Notes: generated by a model from the letters alone, not told the origin. DNA of 64,000 bases from Endozoicomonas sp. 4G (GCF_023822025.1 NZ_CP082909.1:1064698-1128697), one strand, 5' to 3'. Numbered from the stretch's first letter, positions 48,081-58,289 are shown. Made by a program: numbers and translations.

Positions 48081-48112
48081 TCAGTCCGGTAGCCTCTTGG
48101 CTACCGGACTGA
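48081..48112. terminator. Bidirectional terminator-like hairpin
   Basis: A perfect 14-bp stem, TCAGTCCGGTAGCC (48081-48094) and its complement (48099-48112), lies between converging genes. There is no long T run, so it may stop transcription weakly or protect 3' ends. Confidence 0.65.
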
Positions 48113-48117
48113 TCCAT

Positions 48118-48975
48118 TCAGGCTTTGCCTTCAGAGCCGAACTCGCGGATTTTACCTATAACGGTCTCGACAATGGCTTCTTTACCTGGGCCGATGATTT
48201 TACGTGGGTCGTAAACTTCGGCATCGTTGGCCAGCACCTTACGAACCATGTCTGCCCAGGCGATCTGGTTTTCTGTGTTGACGTTGATTTTGGCGGTGCC
48301 CCGGCTGATAGCGTTCTGGATGTCGGCGGTTGGAATGCCTGTGCCGCCATGCAGAACCAGGGGAATACCTGTCAGTTCTTTAACCTGTAACATTTCTTCG
48401 AAGCCCAGGTTCGGCAGACCTTTATAAGGGCCGTGAACAGAGCCCAGGGCCGGGGCCAGACAGTCTACGCCGGTGCGTTCAACCAGTTCCTTGCATTCCT
48501 GTGGGTCGGCGTAGATGCAGCTGTCTGCAACAACGTCGTCTTCCTGACCGCCGACAACGCCCAGCTCTGCTTCAACGGATACACCGCGGGCATGGGCAAA
48601 CTCAACTACGGTTTTGGTCATGGCAACATTCTCTTCGAATGGGCCGTGGGAGCCGTCGATCATGACGGAAGAGAAGCCGGCTTCGATGGCTTCTTTGCAT
48701 TTTTCAATGCTGGAGCCGTGGTCCAGGTGGATGGCAACCGGCACGGTGATGTCCATGCTCTCGATCAGAGCGTTCACCATGGTAGTAATGACTTTAAAGC
48801 CGCCCATGTAACGAGCAGCGCCTTCAGACACGCCGAGAATCACAGGAGACTGGGTTTTCTGGGCAGCACTCAGGATAGCCTGGGTCCACTCCAGATTGTT
48901 GATGTTGAACTGACCAATTGCGTATTTGCCTGCCAGAGCTTTTTGCAGCATGTCGGTCATGGATACCAGTGTCAT
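48118..48975 (-). CDS. Class II aldolase, short (class IIA) type
   Basis: The 285-residue protein matches the FbaA/GatY/KbaY group: [37 protein letters not shown] (metal His and catalytic Asp), [49 protein letters not shown] and KINVNTENQ. It cleaves either fructose 1,6-bisphosphate or tagatose 1,6-bisphosphate. The sequence does not decide between them by eye. It resembles Bacillus FbaA in length and motifs. With the 354-residue enzyme nearby there are two class II aldolases in 3 kb, perhaps one for glycolysis and one for an alternative sugar. Confidence 0.88.
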   Translation of the reverse strand: MTLVSMTDMLQKALAGKYAIGQFNINNLEWTQAILSAAQKTQSPVILGVSEGAARYMGGFKVITTMVNALIESMDITVPVAIHLDHGSSIEKCKEAIEAGFSSVMIDGSHGPFEENVAMTKTVVEFAHARGVSVEAELGVVGGQEDDVVADSCIYADPQECKELVERTGVDCLAPALGSVHGPYKGLPNLGFEEMLQVKELTGIPLVLHGGTGIPTADIQNAISRGTAKINVNTENQIAWADMVRKVLANDAEVYDPRKIIGPGKEAIVETVIGKIREFGSEGKA

Positions 48976-49829
48976 AAAAGTTTCCTCGATCAGTGGTAGG
49001 GAGGGGGCTCTAAATCAGTTTAAGCACTGCTCAGTAGTAGTGCTGGGTGATACCTTCTTGTCCGGATCGTGCAGGCTGAATGGTTCTACCGCGTCGTAAG
49101 CTGATTCAGAGGTTGGGTGTCTAGCTTGCCTGAAGTCTAACAAAAAAACTTTATCTTTCTCCAGTTATAAAGAAAGAGAGTTTAAGAGTTATTTCAATTG
49201 ACTGGCACTTGAGTTTATTCAAGAAACCTGTCAGAGCAAGCATCGTATCCTCTTCATTAAAGTGATTTTGTCGTTTAATGAAAAGAGGTTAAGGGTATAG
49301 TATTTAAAAAATCTGGGTGTTTTATTGACGTGCGTCGTACAAAGTGTCTTTTAATACTTTTTTATGATCTTAGGTAGTAATGCGTATGTTGGCTGGAGGT
49401 CAATCCTATTAAGGTGTGAAGCAATTTTTCGTGAGAGTGTCGATGGTTTTTGGTACTTCCTGAAAATGTGTGTTGCACCGCTTTTTTAGCATTAAAGTAC
49501 TAATTAACATCACCTCCTGAAGACAAGCTTTGATATTAATTCGCTTGTTAATGAAAAAAACATTGTATAACAATTTGTTTCATACCTTCTTAAGGTTTTT
49601 GAAAAAAATTGTTTATGTTTTTTGTTCTGCCAAGGCTAACTTATTAAACGGCAGGCGATTAATTCGATGATGCACTATCTTGGGGTTGATCCGGTTGTCA
49701 GCGGTGAAGAACTGATACTCCGGTCGCCGAGCAGTCATAAACTGAGAAAACAGCCTGGGTGTCCTTCGTTATGAGAAGAGGCCGGGCAAACTGTTTTCTC
49801 AGTCAATAATTTTTTGAGTGGGTAGGATC
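48976..49829. other. Long AT-rich leader region before ptsI
   Basis: About 850 bases without a convincing gene. It has several inverted repeats: AGCACT/AGTGCT (49023-49044), CCTCTTCATTAAA with a near complement (49249-49261/49274-49288), and TTGTATAACAA (49563-49573). Regulatory sites or a small RNA are possible, but I cannot name one. Confidence 0.5.
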
Positions 49830-51539
49830 ATGTTTTCAGGCATCATTGCTTCTTCGGGCGTGGCGATTGGTAACGCCTTTGTGCTGAAAGAGGCCGAAAT
49901 ACAGATCAGCGGTGGCGTTCTGGATAACTCTGAGGTAGAGGCGGATATCGCTCGCTTCAGGCAGGCCAGAGACCTTACAGTTGAGCAGCTTGAGGCCATC
50001 CGTGACAAAACGGCAGCCAAGCTGGGGGAAGAAGAGGCTGAGGTCTTTGAAGGTCACATCCTGGTGGCCACGGACGAAGAGCTGGAAGAAGAAGTTATTT
50101 CTGCCATCCGCTCGCTGAAGTCCGCAGACTCAGCACTGAATGAGGCCATTATGGCCAATGTCAGTATGCTCGAAGAGCTGGACGACCCGTATCTGCGTGA
50201 GCGCGTTGCAGATATCAAGGATGTCGGTCACAGGATGCTGAAGAATTTGCTGGGTATTCCTGTCGCTTCTCTGGAGGACGTGGAAAAAGGCTCTATTATT
50301 ATTGCCGATGACCTGACTCCTTCTGATACTTCCCAGATTGATCTCGACAGGGTCTGGGGTTTTGTGACGAACGTCGGTGGTCGTACTTCCCATTCTGCCA
50401 TTATGGCGCGCTCTCTTGAACTGCCTGCCATTGTCGGGGCTAAAGTGGCTACTGACAGAATTCAGAATGGTGACCAGGTGGTACTGGATGCCATCAACAA
50501 TAAAGTGCTGGTGAATCCGGACGCTGCTGCCCTGGATGAATACCGAACTCTTCAGGAACAGTTGGATAAAGAACGCGTTGAGCTGGCCAAGCTTAAAGAT
50601 TTTCCCTGCGAAACCCGAGACGGTAAGGTCTTCGAAGTCTGTGCCAACATAGGTACGGTCAAGGATGTTGAGGGCGCTGATCGTCATGGTGCTGAAGGCG
50701 TAGGTCTCTACAGAACTGAATTTCTGTTTATGGATCGCACTCATATGCCTACGGAAGAAGAGCAGTTCGAGGCTTATAAGGGCGTGGCTGAGGCTATGAC
50801 CGGTCGTCCGGTGATTATCCGTACTCTGGATATCGGCGGTGACAAGGAGCTGCCCTATCTGGACCTGCCTAAAGAGCTGAATCCGTTTCTCGGCTGGCGT
50901 GCCATTCGAATGTGCTTTGACAAGCCTGAAATTCTTAACACCCAGTTGCGTGCCATTTTCAGGGCCAGTGCTTTTGGCAAGGTGAAGATTATGTTCCCCA
51001 TGGTTATTTCCGTGGAAGAAGCCCGTCGCCTGAAAGCCATGGTGGCAGCTGTCAAGGCTGAACTCACTCATGAAGGTGTCCGTTTTGATGACCGTGTTGA
51101 AGTAGGCATCATGGTAGAAACTCCCGCTGCTGTGATGGTTGCTGACCTGCTAATTGAAGAGATGGACTTCTTTAGTATCGGTACCAATGACTTGACCCAG
51201 TACGTTCTGGCCGTGGACCGTGGCAATGAAATGATTGCTGATCTCTATGACCCTCTGGCACCTGCCGTGCTGCGCTCCATCAAGCGGGTTATTGATTGCT
51301 CCCATAAAGCGGGCAAGTGGACCGGCATGTGTGGAGAAATGGCTGGCGATGAACGGGCAGCCCTGATATTGGCAGGTCTGGGTCTGGATGAGTTCAGTAT
51401 GAGTGCCACCTCTATTCCCAGGGTTAAGAGAGTGCTCAGAGAACAAGGTTACGAAGCCTTGCAGAAACTGGCTGATCAGGTGGTGAATCAGCCTACTACT
51501 GAGGATGTTAAAGCAATCCTTGATGCATTTATTGAGTAA
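49830..51539 (+). CDS. ptsI: PTS enzyme I
   Basis: Enzyme I takes phosphate from phosphoenolpyruvate and passes it to HPr. The 569-residue protein has the N-terminal HPr-binding domain (MFSGIIASSGVAIGNAFVLKE), the phosphohistidine site in GGRTSHSAIMARSLELPA (His near 190), and the PEP-binding barrel with GLYRTEFLFMDR, FSIGTNDLTQYVLAVDR and the active Cys in GMCGEMAGDE. ATG 49830 fits homology. GTG at 49818 is in frame but adds four residues. Unlike in E. coli, ptsH is not adjacent but 4.7 kb downstream. A strong terminator follows at once. Confidence 0.95.
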   Translation: MFSGIIASSGVAIGNAFVLKEAEIQISGGVLDNSEVEADIARFRQARDLTVEQLEAIRDKTAAKLGEEEAEVFEGHILVATDEELEEEVISAIRSLKSADSALNEAIMANVSMLEELDDPYLRERVADIKDVGHRMLKNLLGIPVASLEDVEKGSIIIADDLTPSDTSQIDLDRVWGFVTNVGGRTSHSAIMARSLELPAIVGAKVATDRIQNGDQVVLDAINNKVLVNPDAAALDEYRTLQEQLDKERVELAKLKDFPCETRDGKVFEVCANIGTVKDVEGADRHGAEGVGLYRTEFLFMDRTHMPTEEEQFEAYKGVAEAMTGRPVIIRTLDIGGDKELPYLDLPKELNPFLGWRAIRMCFDKPEILNTQLRAIFRASAFGKVKIMFPMVISVEEARRLKAMVAAVKAELTHEGVRFDDRVEVGIMVETPAAVMVADLLIEEMDFFSIGTNDLTQYVLAVDRGNEMIADLYDPLAPAVLRSIKRVIDCSHKAGKWTGMCGEMAGDERAALILAGLGLDEFSMSATSIPRVKRVLREQGYEALQKLADQVVNQPTTEDVKAILDAFIE

Positions 51540-51543
51540 CACA

Positions 51544-51571
51544 GAGGGGGGCATTAGCTCCCCCTTTTTTT
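51544..51571 (+). terminator. Rho-independent terminator of ptsI
   Basis: Arms AGGGGG (51545-51550) and CCCCCT (51560-51565) followed by a run of seven T, five bases after the stop codon. Confidence 0.9.
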
Positions 51572-51695
51572 AAGGCTCAAAAAGTCACTGGCTCAGCATT
51601 TGCGGGATAGGGTCCGAACATTCGAACAGAGCCGAAGGGTTAAAGAATATTCGAACGAACCGTGTTTTAATAAACGACAGTGTGAGGTGATTCTC

Positions 51696-54311
51696 ATGGC
51701 AGGTAAACCGGCAGTTAAGGCTCAGGAAAAAAAACAGGACAGTGTTTCCAGCGTTGATGCGCAGCTTGATGGTCTGCTGAAGCGGGCCCGGATAGCCAGA
51801 GAAAAATATCTGGAGCTGAACCAGGAAGGCGTGGACCGGATTACCCGGGCCATGGCTCTGGCAGGGCAGTCTGCCCATATGGAGCTGGCCAGAATGGCCG
51901 TTGAAGAAACCGGGAGGGGAATCCTCGAAGATAAGGTCACCAAGAATATCTTTGCGACGGAGTCCATCTATCACTCTATCAAATACGACAAGACCGTCGG
52001 TGTGATTGAGGATAATGAGGAAGAGGATTATATGCTGGTGGCCGAGCCGGTCGGGGTTGTCTGTGGTATTACGCCGGTGACAAACCCAACGTCTACCACC
52101 ATGTTCAAATCCATTATTTCTGCCAAGACACGTAACCCCATTGTGTTTGCTTTTCACCCTTCGGCTCAGCAGTGTTCAACGGAGGCGGCAAGAATTGTTC
52201 GCGACGCCGCCATTGAAGCAGGTGCGCCGGAAGATTGTGTGCTCTGGGTAGAGCAGCCATCGCTGGAGGCCACGCAAAAGCTGATGACGCATCCCGAGAT
52301 CTCAGTCATTCTTGCAACCGGTGGTTCAGGTATGGTTCGGGCCGCCTATTCCTCTGGCAAGCCGGCCCTGGGTGTGGGGCCGGGTAATGTGCCTTGTGTT
52401 ATTGATCGCACTGCCAATATCAAGCAGGCCGCCAATGATCTGGTGCTGTCCAAGAGTTTTGATAACGGCATGATCTGTGCCTCCGAGCAGGCTGCCATAG
52501 TACACGACGAAGTTTACGCGTCTTTCAAGGAAGAAATGAAGCGGCTGAATGTCTATTTCACATCTCCTAAGGAGACCGATTGTCTGGCTGAGGTGGTCAT
52601 TATTGATGGTCATGTCAACAGTAAGATTGTGGGTATGAAGCCCGCCGATATTGCGGCGCTGGCCGGTATTACCGTGCCGGAAGAGACCAGGGTGCTGGCG
52701 GCTGAGATTGAAGGGGTTGGGCCGGAGTTTCCTCTGTCCCGTGAGAAGCTCTCTCCGGTGCTGGGCTTTCTCAAGGCCAGAGATACCCGACATGCCATTG
52801 AGCTGGCTGATCAGATGCTGAACTTTGGCGGTCTCGGGCATTCCGCGGTTCTGCACTCCCTGAGTGATGAAGTGGTTGATCAGTTCTCTCTGGCGATGAA
52901 GGCCGGTCGTATCATCATTAACTCGCCAAGCACCCATGGCGCTATTGGTGATATCTATAACACCAACATGCCTTCCCTGACTCTGGGTTGTGGCACCTAC
53001 GGGGGTAACAGTACAACGTCCAATGTTTCTGCTGTTAACCTGATCAACCTCAAGCGTGTTGCCAAGCGTCGGGTTAATATGCAGTGGTTCAAGGTGCCCA
53101 GGAAAATCTATTTCGAAGCCAACTCGCTCCAGTACCTCGAGAAAATGCCCGACATTTCTCGTGTATTTATTGTGACAGACGAAGTGATTCAGAGTCTGGG
53201 TTATGTGGAAAAGGTTCAGTACCACCTGAGAAAGCGCCCGGTGCCGGTGCAGATGAGAGTGTTTAACCAGGTTGAGGCTGATCCGAGCCTGGCAACGATT
53301 CGTGCCGGTGCTGAGGATATGGCGCGTTTCAATCCGGATGTGGTGATTGCCCTGGGTGGCGGCTCACCCATTGATGCAGCCAAAGGCATGTGGCTGTTCT
53401 ATGAGCAGCCAGAAGCAGACTTTGCCGGTATGGCCCAGAAGTTCTTCGATATCCGCAAACGGGTCTACAAGTTCCCGAAACTGGGTAAGAAAGCCAGGCT
53501 GGTGGCGATTCCTACGACTTCCGGAACCGGCTCTGAAGTGACGTCTTTTGCCGTTATTACCGATAAAGAGAAAGGCATCAAGTATCCTCTGGCGGACTAT
53601 GAGTTAACACCGGATGTGGCGATTCTGGATCCCAACCTGGTGCTGACCGTGCCTAAAAAAGTGACTGCCGACACCGGTCTGGATGTGCTGACTCACGCAC
53701 TGGAGGCTTATGTCTCTGTGATGGCGTCTGATTACACCGACGCACTGGCGATGAAAGCGGTTCAAATGGTCTTTAAATATCTGCCCAAGTCCTATGAAGA
53801 AGCGGACAAAGTGGCCAGGGAAAAGATGCATAATGCCTCCTGTATCGCCGGTATGGCCTTTGCTAATGCGTTCCTGGGCATTAACCACTCTATGGCTCAT
53901 AAATTAGGTCACGAGTTCAATGTTCCCCATGGATTAGCTAATGCGCTCCTGCTGCCCCACGTGATTGAGTACAACGGATGCCCGAATCCATCCAAGGTGG
54001 CTTCATTCCCGAAATACGATCATTACATTGCCCATGAGAAGTATGCCGAAGTGTCCAAGGCGCTGGACCTGCCCTGCAAAACGGCGGAAGAAGGGGTTAA
54101 ATCCCTGGCCAATGCGGTGCGTCAGTTGATGACGCAGGTGGGGATGCCTTTATCCCTTAAAGAGCTGGGTATTTCTGAAAAAGGGTTTATGGAAAAAGTC
54201 AAAATGCTGGCTGATCATGCTTTTGAAGATCAGTGCACCACGGCTAACCCAAGAATGCCCCTGGTCTCTGAGCTGGAAGGGTTGTTGAAGAAGGCTTATT
54301 ACGGCGAGTGA
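51696..54311 (+). CDS. adhE: Bifunctional aldehyde-alcohol dehydrogenase AdhE
   Basis: AdhE turns acetyl-CoA into acetaldehyde and then ethanol, re-oxidising NADH in fermentation. The 871-residue protein has an N-terminal aldehyde dehydrogenase half with active Cys in SFDNGMICASEQA and the NAD fold near ATGGSGMVRAAYSSGKP. The C-terminal iron alcohol dehydrogenase half has GGGSPIDAAKGMW, PTTSGTGSEVTSFAVI and the metal site GINHSMAHKLGHEFNVPHGLAN. ATG 51696 has GAGGTGA upstream and matches homologs. The open frame upstream to 51600 is unlikely to be used. It lies inside the glycolysis/PTS region and supports growth without oxygen. Confidence 0.95.
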   Translation: MAGKPAVKAQEKKQDSVSSVDAQLDGLLKRARIAREKYLELNQEGVDRITRAMALAGQSAHMELARMAVEETGRGILEDKVTKNIFATESIYHSIKYDKTVGVIEDNEEEDYMLVAEPVGVVCGITPVTNPTSTTMFKSIISAKTRNPIVFAFHPSAQQCSTEAARIVRDAAIEAGAPEDCVLWVEQPSLEATQKLMTHPEISVILATGGSGMVRAAYSSGKPALGVGPGNVPCVIDRTANIKQAANDLVLSKSFDNGMICASEQAAIVHDEVYASFKEEMKRLNVYFTSPKETDCLAEVVIIDGHVNSKIVGMKPADIAALAGITVPEETRVLAAEIEGVGPEFPLSREKLSPVLGFLKARDTRHAIELADQMLNFGGLGHSAVLHSLSDEVVDQFSLAMKAGRIIINSPSTHGAIGDIYNTNMPSLTLGCGTYGGNSTTSNVSAVNLINLKRVAKRRVNMQWFKVPRKIYFEANSLQYLEKMPDISRVFIVTDEVIQSLGYVEKVQYHLRKRPVPVQMRVFNQVEADPSLATIRAGAEDMARFNPDVVIALGGGSPIDAAKGMWLFYEQPEADFAGMAQKFFDIRKRVYKFPKLGKKARLVAIPTTSGTGSEVTSFAVITDKEKGIKYPLADYELTPDVAILDPNLVLTVPKKVTADTGLDVLTHALEAYVSVMASDYTDALAMKAVQMVFKYLPKSYEEADKVAREKMHNASCIAGMAFANAFLGINHSMAHKLGHEFNVPHGLANALLLPHVIEYNGCPNPSKVASFPKYDHYIAHEKYAEVSKALDLPCKTAEEGVKSLANAVRQLMTQVGMPLSLKELGISEKGFMEKVKMLADHAFEDQCTTANPRMPLVSELEGLLKKAYYGE

Positions 54312-54334
54312 TCTTGTTTTTAGCCGCTAAAACT

Positions 54335-54368
54335 GTGCGCTGACAATCTGGGTTGTCGGCGCACTTTT
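54335..54368 (+). terminator. Terminator of adhE
   Basis: A 12-bp stem, GTGCGCTGACAA (54335-54346) and TTGTCGGCGCAC (54353-54364) with one wobble pair, followed by TTTT. Confidence 0.9.
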
Positions 54369-54482
54369 GTGTTTGTAAGGGGGTTCTGTTGCCTCCTGCT
54401 GGTTCTGTGTGTTTTTTTGCTCTGGGTCAATAACTGGTTAATCTCTTTACGAAATCCTCACAATGCGGTTGAACCGGACCCC

Positions 54483-54496
54483 TGTAACCGGTTACA
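54483..54496. promoter_or_regulatory. Palindromic candidate operator upstream of nagE
   Basis: TGTAACCGGTTACA is a perfect 14-bp palindrome with a central CG, the form typical of LacI/GalR-type operators, about 105 bases before the nagE start. The regulator is not in this window. Confidence 0.5.
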
Positions 54497-54601
54497 TTCC
54501 TCCCAAATTTCACACTGCCCGTCACGGGTCTGTCTGATTGAGTTCGGCGGAGTTTTGATTGAGGTTTGTGGAGTGACATTCATATTTAAGGGGTGACTAT
54601 T

Positions 54602-55984
54602 TTGAACATTCTTGGCTATATGCAGAGATTGGGTAAGGCGTTGATGCTGCCCATCGCTACTCTGCCTATTGCGGCAATATTGCTGCGTCTGGGGCAGCCC
54701 GATCTGCTGGATATTAAATTTGTAGCAGAAGCGGGTAACGCTATTTTCAGTAACCTGCCGTTGCTGTTTGCCATGGGTATTGCTACGGGTCTGTCAAAAG
54801 ACGACGCTGGTGCAGCGGTGCTGGCGGGTGCTGTTGGCTATTTTGTGCTGACTGCCGGCGCCAAGACCATCAATGCTGATATTGATATGTCATTTTTTGG
54901 TGGCATTATCGCCGGTATTATTGCTGGTCATAGTTACAATCGCTTCCATGCGGTGGCTTTGCCTCCCTACCTGGCGTTTTTCGGTGGCAAGCGTCTGGTG
55001 CCGATCATGACCGGTCTGATTGCCCTGGCGGTCTCTGTGGCGGCAGGTTACGTATGGCCGGTCATTCAGTCTGCGATTGATGCCTTTGCTATGGGTATCT
55101 CCGAATCTGGCTCTGTTGGACAGTTTGCCTATGGGGTACTGAACCGCGGTCTGATTCCAGTAGGTCTGCACCATGTTGTGAACTCTGTGTTCTGGTTTGG
55201 TTTTGGTGAATTTACCAATGCCGCCGGTGAGGTGGTAACCGGCGATCTGCCGCGTTTCTTTGCTGGTGACCCCACTGCCGGTACTTTCATGGCAGGTTTC
55301 TACCCGGTCATGATGTTCGGTCTGCCTGCGGGTGCACTGGCTATGTATCTGGCTGCGCCTAAAGAAAACCGTGCCCGTGTTGGTGGTGTGCTGCTGTCTG
55401 TCGGTGCTACCGCCTTCCTGACCGGTGTTACTGAGCCTCTGGAGTTCCTGTTTGTATTCCTGGCGCCTGGTCTCTACGCTGTTCACGCAGTACTGACTGG
55501 ACTGTCTCTGGTGATCACCAATATTTTTGGTGTGCTGCACGGCTTTGGCTTCTCCGCCGGTGCGCTGGATCTGGTGCTGAACTGGGGTCTGGCTACCAAG
55601 CCTGTGACGCTGGTATTCATTGGTCTGACATTCTCTGTTATTTACTTCTGTGTGTTCTATTTTACCATCAAGGTTTTCAACCTGAAGACACCGGGTCGTG
55701 AAGATGAAGAGCCCGTTACCGTAGCATCTGAAGCTGCCAATGGTTCAGAACGCGCCCTGCGTTATATCGAACTGCTGGGTGGTGAGGCCAACCTGACCTC
55801 TGTTGAAGCCTGTATTACCCGACTGCGCCTGACTCTGGCTAACCGTAACCTGATTGATGAAGCCGGTCTGAAAGCCATGGGTGCTAAAGGTGTGGTGAGG
55901 CTGGGTGAAAATAACCTGCAGGTAATTCTCGGCCCTCAGGCTGAAATCATTGCCGGTGAAATAAACGCTAAAATGGCGCGTTAA
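54602..55984 (+). CDS. nagE: PTS EIICB component, N-acetylglucosamine type
   Basis: This inner-membrane permease imports and phosphorylates the sugar. The 460-residue protein matches NagE from its first residues (NILGYMQRLGKALMLPIATLP) through the IIC domain (about ten membrane spans, with GLPAGALAMYLAAPKENR and TGVTEPLEFLF) to the IIB domain with phospho-Cys in ACITRLRLTL. The start is TTG 54602: AAGGGG lies 8 bases upstream, whereas the in-frame GTG 54593 overlaps it. E. coli NagE has a fused IIA domain that is absent here, so phosphate must come from the free IIA, Crr, at 61168. PtsG-like glucose specificity is the alternative, but the similarity favours GlcNAc. Confidence 0.88.
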   Translation: MNILGYMQRLGKALMLPIATLPIAAILLRLGQPDLLDIKFVAEAGNAIFSNLPLLFAMGIATGLSKDDAGAAVLAGAVGYFVLTAGAKTINADIDMSFFGGIIAGIIAGHSYNRFHAVALPPYLAFFGGKRLVPIMTGLIALAVSVAAGYVWPVIQSAIDAFAMGISESGSVGQFAYGVLNRGLIPVGLHHVVNSVFWFGFGEFTNAAGEVVTGDLPRFFAGDPTAGTFMAGFYPVMMFGLPAGALAMYLAAPKENRARVGGVLLSVGATAFLTGVTEPLEFLFVFLAPGLYAVHAVLTGLSLVITNIFGVLHGFGFSAGALDLVLNWGLATKPVTLVFIGLTFSVIYFCVFYFTIKVFNLKTPGREDEEPVTVASEAANGSERALRYIELLGGEANLTSVEACITRLRLTLANRNLIDEAGLKAMGAKGVVRLGENNLQVILGPQAEIIAGEINAKMAR

Positions 55985-56288
55985 CACTGGCTATTTTGCC
56001 CTGGCGTAAAGAAGCTTCTGATTTTCTTCCCCTGCAAGGTGGTTTAGTGGAAAATCCGGATAGCTTTTTGGTCAGGGCTGTTCGATTCTTCGGTCATAGT
56101 GTGGGGTTTACCTACCGCCAAATGACTGGGTTCATCAATATTTCCTGTCGGCTTTTGTTTTGACATTCAGGCCGGGCTTCTGAATTAAAGCAGTCAGGCG
56201 TATCTTTACTCTGGCGCATCCGTTTCAGAGTCAGGTCTGTCCAGCCTCTTACTGCCTGGCAGGTGCTCAAGTTACAGAGAGACCGAAT
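55985..56288. other. Gap between nagE and ptsH
   Basis: About 300 bases in which I see no gene or clear hairpin. A promoter for ptsH is likely but not recognisable. Confidence 0.4.
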
Positions 56289-56546
56289 ATGTTTAAGAAA
56301 GATGTTGTAATCACTGCTGAGAATGGCCTTCATACTCGTCCGGCTGCTCAGTTCGTCAAAGAAGCCAAGACTTTTGAGTGTGATATCAAGCTGGAGGCCG
56401 GTGGCAAACAGGCCAGTGCCAAAAGCCTGTTCAAGCTCCAGACCCTGGGCCTGACTCAAGGCTCGACAGTGACCATCATTGGCGAAGGTGAGGGCGCTGA
56501 GAAGGCTGTGCAGCACCTGGCAGAGTTTATCGTGACACTGAAATAA
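56289..56546 (+). CDS. ptsH: PTS phosphocarrier HPr
   Basis: HPr carries phosphate from enzyme I to the sugar-specific IIA proteins. The 85-residue protein has the active His15 in [17 protein letters not shown] and Ser46 in [12 protein letters not shown]. Full length and motifs are normal. It is separated from ptsI by adhE and nagE, and its downstream gene is gapA after a 695-base gap, so it is probably transcribed alone. Confidence 0.95.
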   Translation: MFKKDVVITAENGLHTRPAAQFVKEAKTFECDIKLEAGGKQASAKSLFKLQTLGLTQGSTVTIIGEGEGAEKAVQHLAEFIVTLK

Positions 56547-57241
56547 GTTCTTTTCTAGCCCAGCCTTTAGCAGAGCTGTCTTTCGCAATGAATCAGAAAG
56601 TAATTAGGTCGTCCTCTGACGAGTCGTTTTCTGGTGAAAAAATGCCTGTAATACTAAAACAGTTGCGGGTATTCTCTAGCGAGTATCACGTACCGGGTGT
56701 GTTTCAACGAATGCATCGGGACGGTGCTATCCACAAAGCATTACTGATACGTGTTTTCGGATAGGTTGAGTGGGTAGCAGTCAGGTAACGCGCAACGGCA
56801 GATCAGATTGTCAGGCGTTGTTACCTGTTAGAACAGGCTCGGTTTCCTCTTCAGATGGCCGTCTGTATGAAGAAACCCCGCTGCTTGTGTACTCTTTGAT
56901 AGATACACAACGAACCTTCAGAAGGATTGGTGGAGGGTGATGTTTGCAAGCGTGCGACTTTGTGTGTTTTGTTGAGCATATTTGTAACGTCGTTCCAATC
57001 CTGTGTCAACCCCTGATGGTTCAACAGGGATAACTTTTGTCGTGTTTCCTGAATAAGAGTGTCCTTTGGTGTGACAGTGTGTTGGGCAGAAATATAATTT
57101 CTGTCGTTTTTTGAAAAAGCCTGTGATCCCTTGTATAGCAGGGAGTTTAGGTATTTTCACGAAGCTGAATTCACACTGAGAATCCTATTTACTAATGAAG
57201 TAGCGGGCTGTCCCGCTGTGACTAAGAGTATTGGAGTTGTC
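56547..57241. other. Long region upstream of gapA with a palindrome
   Basis: About 700 bases without a convincing gene. CAGAAAT (57087-57093) and ATTTCTG (57097-57103) around ATA form a perfect 17-bp palindrome 140 bases before gapA, a candidate operator. AGCGGG/CCCGCT near 57203-57218 forms a second small hairpin. Confidence 0.5.
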
Positions 57242-58249
57242 ATGATCAAAATCGCAATCAATGGCTATGGTCGTATCGGTCGCAACGTTCTGCGTGCGCT
57301 CTACGAAGCCGGTCGTCGCGAAGAATTCCAGATTGTTGCTATTAATGACCTGGGTGATACGAAAATCAATACTCACCTGACCAAGTACGACACCGTACAC
57401 GGTCGCTTCGACGCTCAAGTTGAAGAAGGTGAAGGTGCACTGTTTGTTAACGGTGACGAAATCAAGACATTCTCTGAGCGTGATCCGTCCAACCTGCCCT
57501 GGGCTAGCCTGGGTGTTGACGTTGTCTTTGAATGCACCGGTGTATTCCGTTCCAAGGAAGCCTGCAAACCCCATCTGAATGCGGGTGCCAAGAAGGTTAT
57601 TATCTCTGCTCCGGGCAAGGAAGTAGACGCCACCATCGTTTTCGGTGTTAACCATGACACCCTGACTGCTGACATGACCGTTATCTCTAACGCATCATGC
57701 ACCACCAACTGTCTGGCTCCTGTTGCCAAGCCTCTGAATGATGCCCTGGGTATTGAAAAAGGCCTGATGACCACTATCCACTCCTACACCAATGACCAGC
57801 GTCTCAGCGATGTATACCACAGCGATTTGTATCGGGCCCGTGCTGCTGCACAGAACATGATTCCAACCGCTACTGGTGCTGCTGCTGCCGTGGGTCTGGT
57901 AGTTCCTGAGCTGAAAGGCAAGTTTGATGGTATGGCGGTTCGGGTGCCTACCGTTAACGTATCTCTGGTTGACCTGAACTTTGTCGCCAGCCGTGAGACG
58001 ACTGTTGAAGAAGTCAACGAAATCATTGCTACTTCAGCCAAGTCTTCTGAAGCGATGAGCAAGGTTCTGCACGTGAACTATGAGCCTCTGGTTTCCATGG
58101 ACTTCAACCACAGTCCATTCTCTTCCAGCTTTGATGCGACCCAAACTCGCGTTCAGGGTAACCTGGTGAAGGTGATGTCCTGGTATGACAACGAGTGGGG
58201 CTTCTCCAACCGTATGCTGGATACCGCAAAAGCTCTGCTGAGCGCCTGA
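57242..58249 (+). CDS. gapA: Glyceraldehyde-3-phosphate dehydrogenase
   Basis: The glycolytic enzyme oxidises glyceraldehyde 3-phosphate with NAD and phosphate. The 335-residue protein begins [21 protein letters not shown] (NAD fold), has the catalytic Cys in [12 protein letters not shown] (near 155), the His in [14 protein letters not shown], and the C-terminal [20 protein letters not shown] 57242 follows TTGGAG and matches homologs. The frame is open further upstream, but that part is not conserved. A terminator follows, so gapA is likely a single unit, ahead of pyk, pfkA and crr. Confidence 0.95.
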   Translation: MIKIAINGYGRIGRNVLRALYEAGRREEFQIVAINDLGDTKINTHLTKYDTVHGRFDAQVEEGEGALFVNGDEIKTFSERDPSNLPWASLGVDVVFECTGVFRSKEACKPHLNAGAKKVIISAPGKEVDATIVFGVNHDTLTADMTVISNASCTTNCLAPVAKPLNDALGIEKGLMTTIHSYTNDQRLSDVYHSDLYRARAAAQNMIPTATGAAAAVGLVVPELKGKFDGMAVRVPTVNVSLVDLNFVASRETTVEEVNEIIATSAKSSEAMSKVLHVNYEPLVSMDFNHSPFSSSFDATQTRVQGNLVKVMSWYDNEWGFSNRMLDTAKALLSA

Positions 58250-58261
58250 TTTCAGGTTATT

Positions 58262-58289
58262 GAAAAGCCTCGCTGATGTGAGGCTTTTC
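58262..58289 (+). terminator. Terminator of gapA
   Basis: Arms GAAAAGCCTC (58262-58271) and GAGGCTTTTC (58280-58289), 13 bases after the stop. The T run is inside the stem and is followed by AGATT. Confidence 0.85.

Noticed and set aside
54369-54596. 75-codon frame between adhE and nagE
   Set aside because: It starts inside the T run after the adhE terminator, overlaps the nagE ribosome site and shows no family features.
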